A stretch of DNA of 64,000 nt, taken from assembly GCA_035284865.1 (NCBI GenBank), contig JAYKHL010000037.1, positions 1 through 64,000 on the forward strand, given 5' to 3'. The notes below the pieces were generated by a model. That model ran no database searches and was not told the origin of the DNA. It saw nothing but the letters and a program-made list of their open reading frames with translations. Source of the DNA: JAYKHL01 sp035284865 (GTDB taxonomy: Bacteria > Cyanobacteriota > Sericytochromatia > S15B-MN24 > JAQBPE01). The position numbers and the translations under genes were made by a program. This document shows, piece by piece, positions 31,976 through 39,759 of the stretch. Numbering within the stretch: the stretch's first letter is position 1; every line of letters starts with the position of its first letter.

Positions 31976-32871
31976 GCGTCCTGGAGCAGGTGCTGGCCTT
32001 TCTCGGCATCTTTGTCGCCGTGCTGGGGGGGCTGGTGCTGGCGCTGAGAATCCGGGCGCGTCGCTCGGCCTCCTCCACCCTGGCGGCTCGGGGTGGCCGC
32101 CCGGAGGGCAGCCCGGCGGACCCGGGCCTGGCCTCTCGGCTGCGCCAGGCCGGGCTGGACCTGACGCCCGAGGCCTTCAACCGCACCTGGCTTCGAGCCG
32201 CCCTCGCCGCGGCTCTCGTCGGGGTCATCATGGGGGGGATGGGCCCCGGTGGCCTGGTCTTCGGCGCGTTGCTGGGCTACGGCACCTGGCGCGGCCGCCT
32301 CACCTGGCTGGAGGTTCGGATCAGCACCCGCCAGGCCGAATTCCTCGACCAGTTCACGGATGCCCTGGGCGTGATGGCCAACGGCGTGAAGAGCGGCCAG
32401 ACCGTGCTCCAGACCCTCGAGACGGTGGCCACGGACTTCCTCGACCCGCTTCGGGGGGAGGTCCAGGAGGTGCTCCAGGAGATGCGGATGGGGGTGCCGA
32501 TGGATGCAGCCCTCACGGCCTGGGCCCAGCGGATGCCGCTGGAGGACCTCGAGATCGCCACCACCGCCCTCGTGGTGCAACGCCAGACGGGCGGCAACGT
32601 GGCAGAGATCCTGGAGACGGTGGCTGACACCATCCGTCAGCGCAACAAGCTCTTCAAGCAAATCCGCACCCTCACCACGCAGGGACGCATGAGCGGCTGG
32701 GTGCTGGGGTTGCTGCCTGTTGGCCTGTTCGTGGCGATGTTCCTCATCGCGCCCGAGCGCACGGGGTTGCTGCTCACCCACCCGCTGGGGCTGCTCCTGA
32801 CGCTTTTCGGTGCCGCCATGCTGGCAGCCGGGGGGTACTTCATCCGGGCCATCGTGACGATCGAGGTGTAG
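31972..32871 (+). CDS. tadB: Tad inner-membrane platform protein TadB
   Basis: 299 aa. N-terminal membrane segment, a cytoplasmic type II secretion F domain (QFTDALGVMANGVKSGQTVLQTLETVA...TGGNVAEILETVADTIRQRNKL) and two C-terminal membrane segments. GTG start overlaps the ATPase stop. Works with TadC as the platform on which Flp is assembled. Confidence 0.93.
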   Translation: MSVLEQVLAFLGIFVAVLGGLVLALRIRARRSASSTLAARGGRPEGSPADPGLASRLRQAGLDLTPEAFNRTWLRAALAAALVGVIMGGMGPGGLVFGALLGYGTWRGRLTWLEVRISTRQAEFLDQFTDALGVMANGVKSGQTVLQTLETVATDFLDPLRGEVQEVLQEMRMGVPMDAALTAWAQRMPLEDLEIATTALVVQRQTGGNVAEILETVADTIRQRNKLFKQIRTLTTQGRMSGWVLGLLPVGLFVAMFLIAPERTGLLLTHPLGLLLTLFGAAMLAAGGYFIRAIVTIEV

Positions 32872-32874
32872 CAG

Positions 32875-33822
32875 ATGGATCCTCTGCTGCTGCTGCTTTT
32901 CGGGCTGATGTTCGCCTCGCTGTTCCTGGGGTTGCTGGCGATCGCCAAGCCGAAGCAACGCGAGGATGTGGAGAGCCGGCTGCGGCGGCTGTCGAGCGAC
33001 GACGAGCGGCCCGGTTTCCGGGCCGTGCAGCCGGACGCGCCCCCTCCCCGAACGGCCTCGATCGCCGAGGCCAACGCCCAGCTGGACGAGCTCTTCCGAC
33101 CCTGGGCGGCCGGGCGCCTGTCCGAGGGGCAGGCCACCGAGCTGACGCAGCTGCTGCACGCGGCCGGCCGCTACGGCACCCCGCCGCTGCAGCTGCGCGT
33201 CTGGCAGCTCAAGTGCGCCGTGTTGCTGCCGTTCTGCGGCGTGGTCTTCACCTTCGCCCTCCTGGGCTTCAACGCGGCCGTGGTGGCACTGGTGACCCTG
33301 GCGGGCACGGTCGGGGGTTACTTTTACCCGGTATTCGCCCTGCAGCGGGAGGCCAGCCAGCGCCGGGACCTGATCCTCAAGCAACTGCCCACGACGCTGG
33401 ACCTCCTGACCGTCTGCGTCGAGGCTGGCCTGTCGCTGCAGGCGGGCATCCAGAAGGTCGTCGAGAAGACCCGGCCCAACCCCTTGCGGGAGGAACTGGC
33501 TCAGGTGCTGCGCGAGATCCAGCTGGGCCGCCCCCGGGGCGACGCGCTCAAGGAGATGGCCCGTCGCGTGGGGCTGAAGGAGGTGAACTCGGTGGTCCTC
33601 GCGATGGTCCAGGCCGAGGCGATGGGCACCGGCATCGCGAAGAGCCTTCGCATCCAGTCGGAGATCGCGCGCGACACCCGCATACAGCGTGCCCAGGAGC
33701 AGGCGATGCAGGCCCCCGTGAAGCTGTCCTTCCCCCTGGTGTTCTTCATCTTCCCGGTGGTGTTCATCGTGATCTTCGGCCCGGTGGCGCTGGAGCTTTT
33801 CACGAACTGGGTGGGCCAGTGA
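32875..33822 (+). CDS. tadC: Tad inner-membrane platform protein TadC
   Basis: 315 aa. Two membrane segments at the N-terminus and middle, then a type II secretion F domain (QLPTTLDLLTVCVEAGLSLQAGIQKV...EAMGTGIAKSLRIQSEIARDTR) and a C-terminal helix FPLVFFIFPVVFIVIFGPVAL. ATG has GAGGTG six bases upstream, three bases after tadB. Confidence 0.93.
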   Translation: MDPLLLLLFGLMFASLFLGLLAIAKPKQREDVESRLRRLSSDDERPGFRAVQPDAPPPRTASIAEANAQLDELFRPWAAGRLSEGQATELTQLLHAAGRYGTPPLQLRVWQLKCAVLLPFCGVVFTFALLGFNAAVVALVTLAGTVGGYFYPVFALQREASQRRDLILKQLPTTLDLLTVCVEAGLSLQAGIQKVVEKTRPNPLREELAQVLREIQLGRPRGDALKEMARRVGLKEVNSVVLAMVQAEAMGTGIAKSLRIQSEIARDTRIQRAQEQAMQAPVKLSFPLVFFIFPVVFIVIFGPVALELFTNWVGQ

Positions 33823-34187
33823 GCCGCCCGACGTGGTGTGCCGTGACGGTGGCGCCCACGGGCACGCCCCTCGCCCCCCGCACGCGTGTGGCCGACCGCT
33901 GGTGGCCCCGGCTGGTCGGGCTGCTGGCGACCCCTGCCCTGGCCCCCGGCGACGGGCTGTTGCTGGTGCCGTGCAACGCCGTCCACGCTCTGGGCATGCG
34001 GTATGCCATCGACGTCGCCTACCTCGACCGCGCGGGCACCGTCCTGCACGTGACGCACGGCCTGCGGCCAGGGACGGTCGGCTGGCCGGTGCGTGGTGCC
34101 AGGGCCGTGCTGGAGCTGCCCGAGGGCGCCCTTCAGGCGGCAGGCGTGCGCGTGGGAGATCGCCTCGAAGGCCTGCCTCCCCTGTGA
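33819..34187 (+). CDS. DUF192 (UPF0127) protein
   Basis: 122 aa. Family pattern: LVPCNAVHALGMRYAIDVAYLDRAGTVLHVTHGLRPG...ARAVLELPEGALQAAGVRVGDRL. Role unknown; DUF192 genes are often found near tad platform genes. Here it overlaps tadC by four bases (GTGA), so it is the last gene of the pilus unit. No signal peptide is seen. Confidence 0.85.
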   Translation: MSRPTWCAVTVAPTGTPLAPRTRVADRWWPRLVGLLATPALAPGDGLLLVPCNAVHALGMRYAIDVAYLDRAGTVLHVTHGLRPGTVGWPVRGARAVLELPEGALQAAGVRVGDRLEGLPPL

Positions 34188-34225
34188 TGGCGGCCGCCGC
34201 CTCCCACCGCTCGGCGGGCCCAGCG

Positions 34226-34233
34226 GTTATAAT
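34226..34233 (+). promoter_or_regulatory. TATAAT box upstream of the SLH gene
   Basis: Perfect TATAAT (34228-34233) preceded by GG. The ATG lies eight bases downstream, so the transcript would have a leader of only a few bases or none. Confidence 0.6.
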
Positions 34234-34241
34234 GAGCCACC

Positions 34242-35687
34242 ATGCCCAGCTGCCGCTTGCTCGCCGCCTTGCTGCTCGTTCCTGTCGCGGCCCTTGCCGC
34301 GCAGGCAGCCACCCCCTTTCGCGACATCCCTGCCGGGCACTGGGCGCGGGTACAGGCCACCGTGCTGGCCGAGCGGCGCATCATGGTGGGGCGCACGCCC
34401 GTCGACTTCGCGGGCGAGGTGCCCCTGACCCGGTACGAGCTCGCGCAGATCCTCAGCGCGCTGTACATCGAGAGCGGCCCACCCGCCACCTTCATCGTGC
34501 TGAAGGACATGCCGCCGGGGCACGAGGCCACCCGTGACGTGCAGCGCGTGCTGGGCTATGGGCTGCTCGAGGTTGGCCGCGGCGGCACGTTCGGGGGCGA
34601 GACGCTGGTCACCCGAGAAGACCTCGCCCGGGCCCTCGACACCCTGCTGGAGAAGAACGGCGTGGCCCCGCCGACCCGCCGACGCCAGACCGTGTATTTC
34701 TCGGATGTGCCCCGGAGCTCGGCCCTCTTCCGGGTGCTCGATCGGGTCATCAACCGCTTCGGGTTGATCGAGGCCCGTGCGGGCAGCGCCTTCGTGGCGA
34801 GCAGCCCGGTGACCCGGTTCCAGGTCCTGGGGATCCTCGTCAAGGCCTTGCCGTACCTGAATCCCGCCGTGGAGCGCGAGCTGCAGGAGGCCCTCGCCAC
34901 GCCTGCTCCCGACGCGTCCCCCGACCCGCCGCCGAGCCGGGCCTCGACGGCGGGTGCCACCAGCGGCCCGGGGCCCACCGCCGGGCCACCGGCCCCCGCC
35001 GGGCGCCCGATCCTTCGCACCCGGGGCCGCGTCCAGGCCGAGCTCGTGGCGGTGCTGAACGAGGACCTCCCGACCCAACCGGGGGCCGTGATGCCGAACG
35101 AGCCGGCCCAGTTCACGGGCGGGATGCTCGGGGGAGGCGGCGCCGTCGGAGAATACTGGGATGGGGCGTGGGGCGGTGCGCTCGGCCTCCAGAGCACCTA
35201 CATCGGCTTCGACATCCCCAGCCAGGGCCAGGCGGTGCCGGTCGATGTGCTGACCACGGCGGTGACGGGCGTGGGCTACTGGCGGGTGGGAGGCGGCCCT
35301 GCCTGGGAGGCGGCCCTGGGGGGAGGGCTGCTGTTCCGAAAGGCCTTCAACGTGACGGGTCAGCTGGTCAGCGAGTACTACCTGTCGGCGGACAAGACCA
35401 GCTTTGGCGCTGGCCCTGCCGCCGCCTTCGGGTTCCGGGCCGCGCCGGGCCTGGAGCTGGTGGGCACCGCCCTGGTCGCCCCCATGGTGCAGACCTACAA
35501 CCTGCCTCGGCCAAACGGGGCGCAGTCGCTGACCCGGCTCGGCACGGATCTCACGGGGCGCGCGGTGTACGAGCTGCCCGGGGGCTGGGCGCTCGACGGG
35601 GGCCTGCACCTGTACCTGAGCAGCGTGCTCGGGGGGGGGGGCCTGACGACGGTGGGGTTGACGGCGGGGGTTTCCAGGGAAATATAG
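34242..35687 (+). CDS. SLH-domain outer-membrane barrel protein
   Basis: 481 aa. Signal peptide ends ALAAQA at about residue 22. SLH-type repeat at 25-80 (FRDIPAGHWARVQATVLAERRIMVG...LTRYELAQIL), with two weaker repeats to about 200 (TRFQVLGILVKAL). A Pro/Ala/Ser linker (215-255) leads to a beta-barrel that ends ...LTAGVSREI. SLH domains bind wall polymers, so the protein probably ties the outer membrane to peptidoglycan, like the SLH porins of Cyanobacteriota. Contains a run of 11 G near its 3' end. Confidence 0.8.
   Translation: MPSCRLLAALLLVPVAALAAQAATPFRDIPAGHWARVQATVLAERRIMVGRTPVDFAGEVPLTRYELAQILSALYIESGPPATFIVLKDMPPGHEATRDVQRVLGYGLLEVGRGGTFGGETLVTREDLARALDTLLEKNGVAPPTRRRQTVYFSDVPRSSALFRVLDRVINRFGLIEARAGSAFVASSPVTRFQVLGILVKALPYLNPAVERELQEALATPAPDASPDPPPSRASTAGATSGPGPTAGPPAPAGRPILRTRGRVQAELVAVLNEDLPTQPGAVMPNEPAQFTGGMLGGGGAVGEYWDGAWGGALGLQSTYIGFDIPSQGQAVPVDVLTTAVTGVGYWRVGGGPAWEAALGGGLLFRKAFNVTGQLVSEYYLSADKTSFGAGPAAAFGFRAAPGLELVGTALVAPMVQTYNLPRPNGAQSLTRLGTDLTGRAVYELPGGWALDGGLHLYLSSVLGGGGLTTVGLTAGVSREI
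35631..35641 (+). repeat. G11 homopolymer in the SLH porin gene
   Basis: Eleven G in codons for LGGGGL, about 45 bases before the stop. Slippage would change or remove the final barrel strand. Confidence 0.9.
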
Positions 35688-35691
35688 GGTG

Positions 35692-36474
35692 ATGAGCTGG
35701 ATCGCGGCAGTTGGGGTGATTGTGGTGCTGGCAACGGGCTCGGCAGCCCCCGGCCAGGTGGCGGAGGGGCTGGAGCGCGAGCTCGAGCGCCGCTGGGGCG
35801 CAGCCTCGTGCCCCCACGCCGAGGTGCTCGCCGACCCCTTCCTCGACCTCACGCGAGGGCGGCTTCGGGCGCTCCGCATCGAGGCCCGAGAGGTCCCTGT
35901 CGGCGCCGTGCGGCTCCCACGCGTGTGCTTCGACGCGGAGGACGTGCGCGTGCCCGGCCACGCGCTGTACGGGATGGGCCCCCCGGTGCTGCTGGACCCG
36001 GCCCGGGCCCGGGTGCGGATCGAGGCCACGGGCGCAGAGCTGACGGCCGAGGCCGCCCGGCTCCAGGCGCTCGGAGCGCTGGAGGGGTTGTCCGTGCCCG
36101 CCGGCCCCCTCGCCACCCTGCTGGGGTCCCACCTCGCCTTCACGGACGTGCGGGTCGACACCCTGGCCGGCCGGGTTCGGCTGGAGGCGCGCCTCAAGCT
36201 GGGAGACAGGACGGGACGCTCCCTGGCGGTGTCGTTCACCCCGGTGCTGGACAGCGCCCACCGCAGCATCCGAGGCACGGGATGGCAGGCAACCTTGGGG
36301 CAGCGCCCGGTGCCTTCCGCGCTGCTCCGCCTGGCGGGGCGGCTGCTTCCTCCCCTGGTCGCGCTTGACCGCTTGCCACTGCCTGGCCCCGGCTGGCGGT
36401 TCGAGCGGCTCCAGGTGTCCCCCCAGGGCCTCCTGGTGGAGGCAGCAGGTACGCTCGCCCCCGGCGGGCCTTGA
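35692..36474 (+). CDS. DUF2993-like exported protein
   Basis: 260 aa. Signal peptide (WIAAVGVIVVLATGSAAPG). The remainder has the pattern of DUF2993/LmeA-type lipid-binding proteins: a Pro/Leu-rich amphipathic domain with LTRGRLRALRIEAREVPVGAVRLPRVCFDAEDVRV and DVRVDTLAGRVRLEARLKLG. DUF2993 is common in Cyanobacteriota and Actinomycetota. ATG follows a GTG; both fit. Lies between the SLH porin and mlaE, so a role in outer-membrane lipid balance is plausible. Confidence 0.55.
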   Translation: MSWIAAVGVIVVLATGSAAPGQVAEGLERELERRWGAASCPHAEVLADPFLDLTRGRLRALRIEAREVPVGAVRLPRVCFDAEDVRVPGHALYGMGPPVLLDPARARVRIEATGAELTAEAARLQALGALEGLSVPAGPLATLLGSHLAFTDVRVDTLAGRVRLEARLKLGDRTGRSLAVSFTPVLDSAHRSIRGTGWQATLGQRPVPSALLRLAGRLLPPLVALDRLPLPGPGWRFERLQVSPQGLLVEAAGTLAPGGP

Positions 36475-36534
36475 CGGCACGCACCACCCGCGCCGCGGGG
36501 CGGGCAGCAGGCAGGTTCCGCAACGGGCGCTGCC

Positions 36535-36544
36535 GGGCTACAAT
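36535..36544 (+). promoter_or_regulatory. -10 element GGGCTACAAT before mlaE
   Basis: TACAAT with GGG just upstream, 29 bases before the GTG start of mlaE. Confidence 0.5.
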
Positions 36545-36572
36545 GACGTCGCCACGTCGCTGAAGGTGCCCC

Positions 36573-37361
36573 GTGATCAAGCAGCTCGAAGCCTTGGGAA
36601 CCACCACCCTCGAGTTCCTCGAGGTCTTTGGCAACCTCGCGCTGCTGGGGGGACAGGCCCTGCGGATGCTCCTGACGGGCCAGATCCACAGGCGGAACGC
36701 CATCACCCAGCTGGCCTTCATCGGCGTGGACTCGTTGCCCATTGCGCTGCTGATCGCGCTGTCCGTGGGCATGGTGTTCACGCTTCAGATCACCCACGAG
36801 TTCATCAAGTACGGGGCCACCACCGCGATCGGGGGCGTCGTCTCCATCGCGCTGTCGCGAGAGCTGGCCCCCATCCTGGTGAGTGTGGTGGTGGCGGGAC
36901 GGGTGGGTTCGGCCATCGCTGCCGAGCTCGGGTCGATGAAGGTGACGGAGCAGATCGACGCGCTGGAGGCCTTTGCGGTGGACCCGACGCGCTACCTCGT
37001 GGTGCCGCGCGTGCTCGCCTGCGTGCTCATGGTGCCCCTGCTCACCGGGCTCGGGCTGCTGATCGGGGCAGCCGGGGGATGGGTCGTCGCGACACAGATG
37101 ATGGGGATCTCCTCCACGCTTTTCCTGACGTCGATCCAGGAGTTCCTGGTCCCGGCCGACGTCTTCAAGGGCATGTTCAAGGCCGCGCTCTTCGGGTTCC
37201 TCATCGCCATCATCGGGTGCCACCAGGGCCTGACGGCCAAGAAGGGCGCCCAGGGCGTGGGCGCCGCCACCACCGGCTCGGTGGTCCACAGCATGATCGC
37301 CATCTTCGTGTTGAACTACTTCCTCAGCATGGTGCTGTTCCCGGGAGGTGGGATGAAGTGA
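36573..37361 (+). CDS. mlaE: MlaE family lipid ABC transporter permease
   Basis: 262 aa, inner-membrane permease of the retrograde phospholipid transport system. Conserved motifs: VDSLPIALLIALSVGMVFTLQI, GGVVSIALSRELAPILVSVVVAGRVGSAIAAELGSMKVTEQIDAL and a C-terminal CHQGLTAKKGAQGVGAATTGSVV. GTG start with GAAGGTG five bases before. Stop overlaps mlaF start by four bases. Confidence 0.95.
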   Translation: MIKQLEALGTTTLEFLEVFGNLALLGGQALRMLLTGQIHRRNAITQLAFIGVDSLPIALLIALSVGMVFTLQITHEFIKYGATTAIGGVVSIALSRELAPILVSVVVAGRVGSAIAAELGSMKVTEQIDALEAFAVDPTRYLVVPRVLACVLMVPLLTGLGLLIGAAGGWVVATQMMGISSTLFLTSIQEFLVPADVFKGMFKAALFGFLIAIIGCHQGLTAKKGAQGVGAATTGSVVHSMIAIFVLNYFLSMVLFPGGGMK

Positions 37362-38116
37362 GCAAGGGACCCATCATCCGGCTGGAGGACGTGCACATGG
37401 CCTTCGGGCCGCGCACCATCCTGCGGGGGATCGACCTGACCTTCGAGCCAGGCCGCACCAGTGTCGTGATCGGCCCGTCTGGCTGCGGCAAGAGCACCAT
37501 CCTGCGCCTGGTCGCGGGCCTGCTCAGGCCGACGCGTGGCAAGGTCTGGGTGGATGGTCGGGACATCACCCAGCTGCGCCCGGACGAGATGAAGGCCTAC
37601 CGGCAGCAGCTCGGCTTCGTGTTTCAGGCCGGCGCCCTCTTCGACTCGATGACCATTGGCGAGAACGTCGCCTTCCCGATCACGGAGCACCTCGACCTGC
37701 CTCGGGCCGAAGTCGAGCGCGTGGTGGCCGAGAAGCTGGCGCGCGTGAACCTGCCCGGGCTGGAGCAGCTGTACCCGGCGAACCTGTCGGGCGGCATGCA
37801 GAAGCGCGTGAGCCTGGCCCGGGCGATCGCCCGGGACCCTGGCACCATCCTGTACGACGAGCCCACCACCGGGCTCGACCCGATCACCAGCACGGTGATC
37901 GAGAACCTGATTGTCGGCCTGACGCACGACACGCAGGCGACCTCCATTGTGGTGACGCACCAGCACAGCACCATCTACTGCGGGGACCAGATCACGATGC
38001 TCTACCAGGGTCAGGTCGTGGGCACAGGCACACCCGATGAGATGCGGAGCAGCCGGGTGCCCCTGATTCGCAACTTCCTGGACGGCGTCGTCAGCCCGGA
38101 GATGGGGGGCGACTGA
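37358..38116 (+). CDS. mlaF: MlaF family ABC transporter ATPase
   Basis: 252 aa. Walker A GPSGCGKST, signature LSGGMQKRVSLARAIA, Walker B ILYDEPTTGLDP, H-loop VVTHQHS. Drives lipid transport together with MlaE and the MCE protein encoded downstream. GTG start overlaps the mlaE stop. Confidence 0.95.
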   Translation: MSKGPIIRLEDVHMAFGPRTILRGIDLTFEPGRTSVVIGPSGCGKSTILRLVAGLLRPTRGKVWVDGRDITQLRPDEMKAYRQQLGFVFQAGALFDSMTIGENVAFPITEHLDLPRAEVERVVAEKLARVNLPGLEQLYPANLSGGMQKRVSLARAIARDPGTILYDEPTTGLDPITSTVIENLIVGLTHDTQATSIVVTHQHSTIYCGDQITMLYQGQVVGTGTPDEMRSSRVPLIRNFLDGVVSPEMGGD

Positions 38117-38159
38117 TTCACCTCCCGGAGGGGTGGCCTGCCTGCCGGCCCCCGCACCC

Positions 38160-38168
38160 GGGTATAGG
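38160..38168 (+). promoter_or_regulatory. -10 element GGGTATAGG before mlaD
   Basis: TATAGG preceded by GGG. Start predicted near 38175, which favours the GTG at 38207 over the one at 38168 as start of mlaD. Confidence 0.45.
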
Positions 38169-38206
38169 TGAGGCGGACCCCTGCAACAAGCCGTGAGGCC
38201 TCTCAG

Positions 38207-39637
38207 GTGCTATCTCCCGCAGCCAAAGTAGGTGCCGCCACCCTGGCCTCCCTCGTCGCCATCGGCGCAGGCCTCAGCTGGCTGACGCACTTCTCCCTCA
38301 CGCCCCAGGGCTACGCCTTCCAGGTTCGCTTCGCTGACGTCGCCGGGCTGTTGCCCGGGGCCACGGTGCGCTACATGGGGCTGCGCGTGGGCCGGGTCGA
38401 GGCGCTCACGCCACGCGGACCCCTGATCGAGGTCACGGTGCACGTGGACGACGCCGCACTGCAGCTGCCCGCCAACGGCCGCTACAAGATCATGTCGCTC
38501 GGCATCATCGGCGAGAAGGCGCTGGAGATCTTCCCCCCCAAGGAGCCCCTGGCCCGTCCAGGCCAGCCGGCCCCCACCCCGGTGCCGATCGCCTGGCTGA
38601 AGCCAGACGGCGCGGTTCGAGGAGAGGATCCATCCCGGCTGGAGCTGGTGCTCGACGAGGTGACGGACACCTTCCAAGAGTTCCGCAAGGCCGCGGATCC
38701 CCAAAAGTTCGAGCGGCTGTTCGCCGAGACAGCCCAGAACCTGGCCCACACCACCAGGACCGTGAACGAGCTGGGCACCAAGGCCTCGACCCTGCTGGAC
38801 GGCCTGGCCGGGACGCCAGAGAGCCTCAACGCCCTGATTGCTTCGCTCGGCCGCCTCTCCGCCAGCAGCGAACAGCTCGTGGCAGCAACGTCGCCCGCCG
38901 AGGTGGCTGCGGCCATCCGGGACGTCAGGCAGGTCACGCGGAACGTGGCCCGCTCGCTGGACACGCTGTTCGGGCCTGGCCAGCAGGCTGCCAACCGGCG
39001 CAGCGTGGCGGACATGCGGCACCTCATCTCGCGCCTCGATCAGCTGGTCACCACCATGAACAACACGGCCGGCGATCCCTCCGTCCAGCAGGACTTCAAG
39101 GACACGGTGCGCAACATCCGGGACCTCACCCGGGGGCTGACCGGAGCGGCCGCCATCACCGAGCCCAAGAACCTGCAGGGCTTCTCCCTGGAACCGACGG
39201 TGCAAGGGGTGGCGATGTACCCGGCCGCCGGCACGGGACTCGCCGCGAACCTGGGCGTGAAGCTCAAGCTTCAGACGAACACCATCACCGCCGGGATCGA
39301 GCAGGTGGGGGAGGGCCCGTTCTTCAACCTCACGCTCGGTGACACCCATGTCTGGGGTCCAGCGGGCTACCACTTCGGCCTGATCCGGTCCAAGATCGGC
39401 GTGGGGCTGGACTACGCCCTGCCGAACAAGATCCAGCTGATGGGGCAGCTGTACGATCCCAACCGGCCAACGGTCCGCATCGGGGCAACCTACTTCCCGT
39501 TCTCGCAACAGCAATATGGCTTGCTCGCCCAGTTCGCGCGCACGCTGCCTACGGGCGACAACCTCGTCTGGGGGGGGCTGGACTGGCGCCCCGTGACGGA
39601 CCAGGAGCAACACCAGGCGGCACCCAAAACCCCATAG
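38207..39637 (+). CDS. mlaD: MCE-domain lipid transport protein MlaD
   Basis: 476 aa. One N-terminal membrane anchor, then an MCE domain (FQVRFADVAGLLPGATVRYMGLRVGRVEAL...YKIMSLGIIGEKALEI), a long helical part (about 150-320) and a C-terminal beta-rich segment ending in strand-like QLYDPNRPTVRIGATYFPF. The length is well above E. coli MlaD (183 aa), so it may span more of the periplasm and reach the outer membrane by itself. GTG 38207 has GAGG seven bases upstream. Confidence 0.9.
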   Translation: MLSPAAKVGAATLASLVAIGAGLSWLTHFSLTPQGYAFQVRFADVAGLLPGATVRYMGLRVGRVEALTPRGPLIEVTVHVDDAALQLPANGRYKIMSLGIIGEKALEIFPPKEPLARPGQPAPTPVPIAWLKPDGAVRGEDPSRLELVLDEVTDTFQEFRKAADPQKFERLFAETAQNLAHTTRTVNELGTKASTLLDGLAGTPESLNALIASLGRLSASSEQLVAATSPAEVAAAIRDVRQVTRNVARSLDTLFGPGQQAANRRSVADMRHLISRLDQLVTTMNNTAGDPSVQQDFKDTVRNIRDLTRGLTGAAAITEPKNLQGFSLEPTVQGVAMYPAAGTGLAANLGVKLKLQTNTITAGIEQVGEGPFFNLTLGDTHVWGPAGYHFGLIRSKIGVGLDYALPNKIQLMGQLYDPNRPTVRIGATYFPFSQQQYGLLAQFARTLPTGDNLVWGGLDWRPVTDQEQHQAAPKTP

Positions 39638-39686
39638 AACGCCATTTCCCGGCGCCCTGGCCCGAGGTTACGGGGAGCGGGAGGGG

Positions 39687-39695
39687 GGGTATTGA
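39687..39695 (+). promoter_or_regulatory. -10-like GGGTATTGA before the first giant kinase
   Basis: TATTGA preceded by a G-run, 64 bases before the ATG. A TTGACA at 39693 has no suitably spaced -10 partner. Confidence 0.35.
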
Positions 39696-39759
39696 CACCT
39701 TGACGTCGGTGGCACGGTTGCGCGTCGCGTTCAACGTGCCAGGCAAGAGATGAGGTCCC

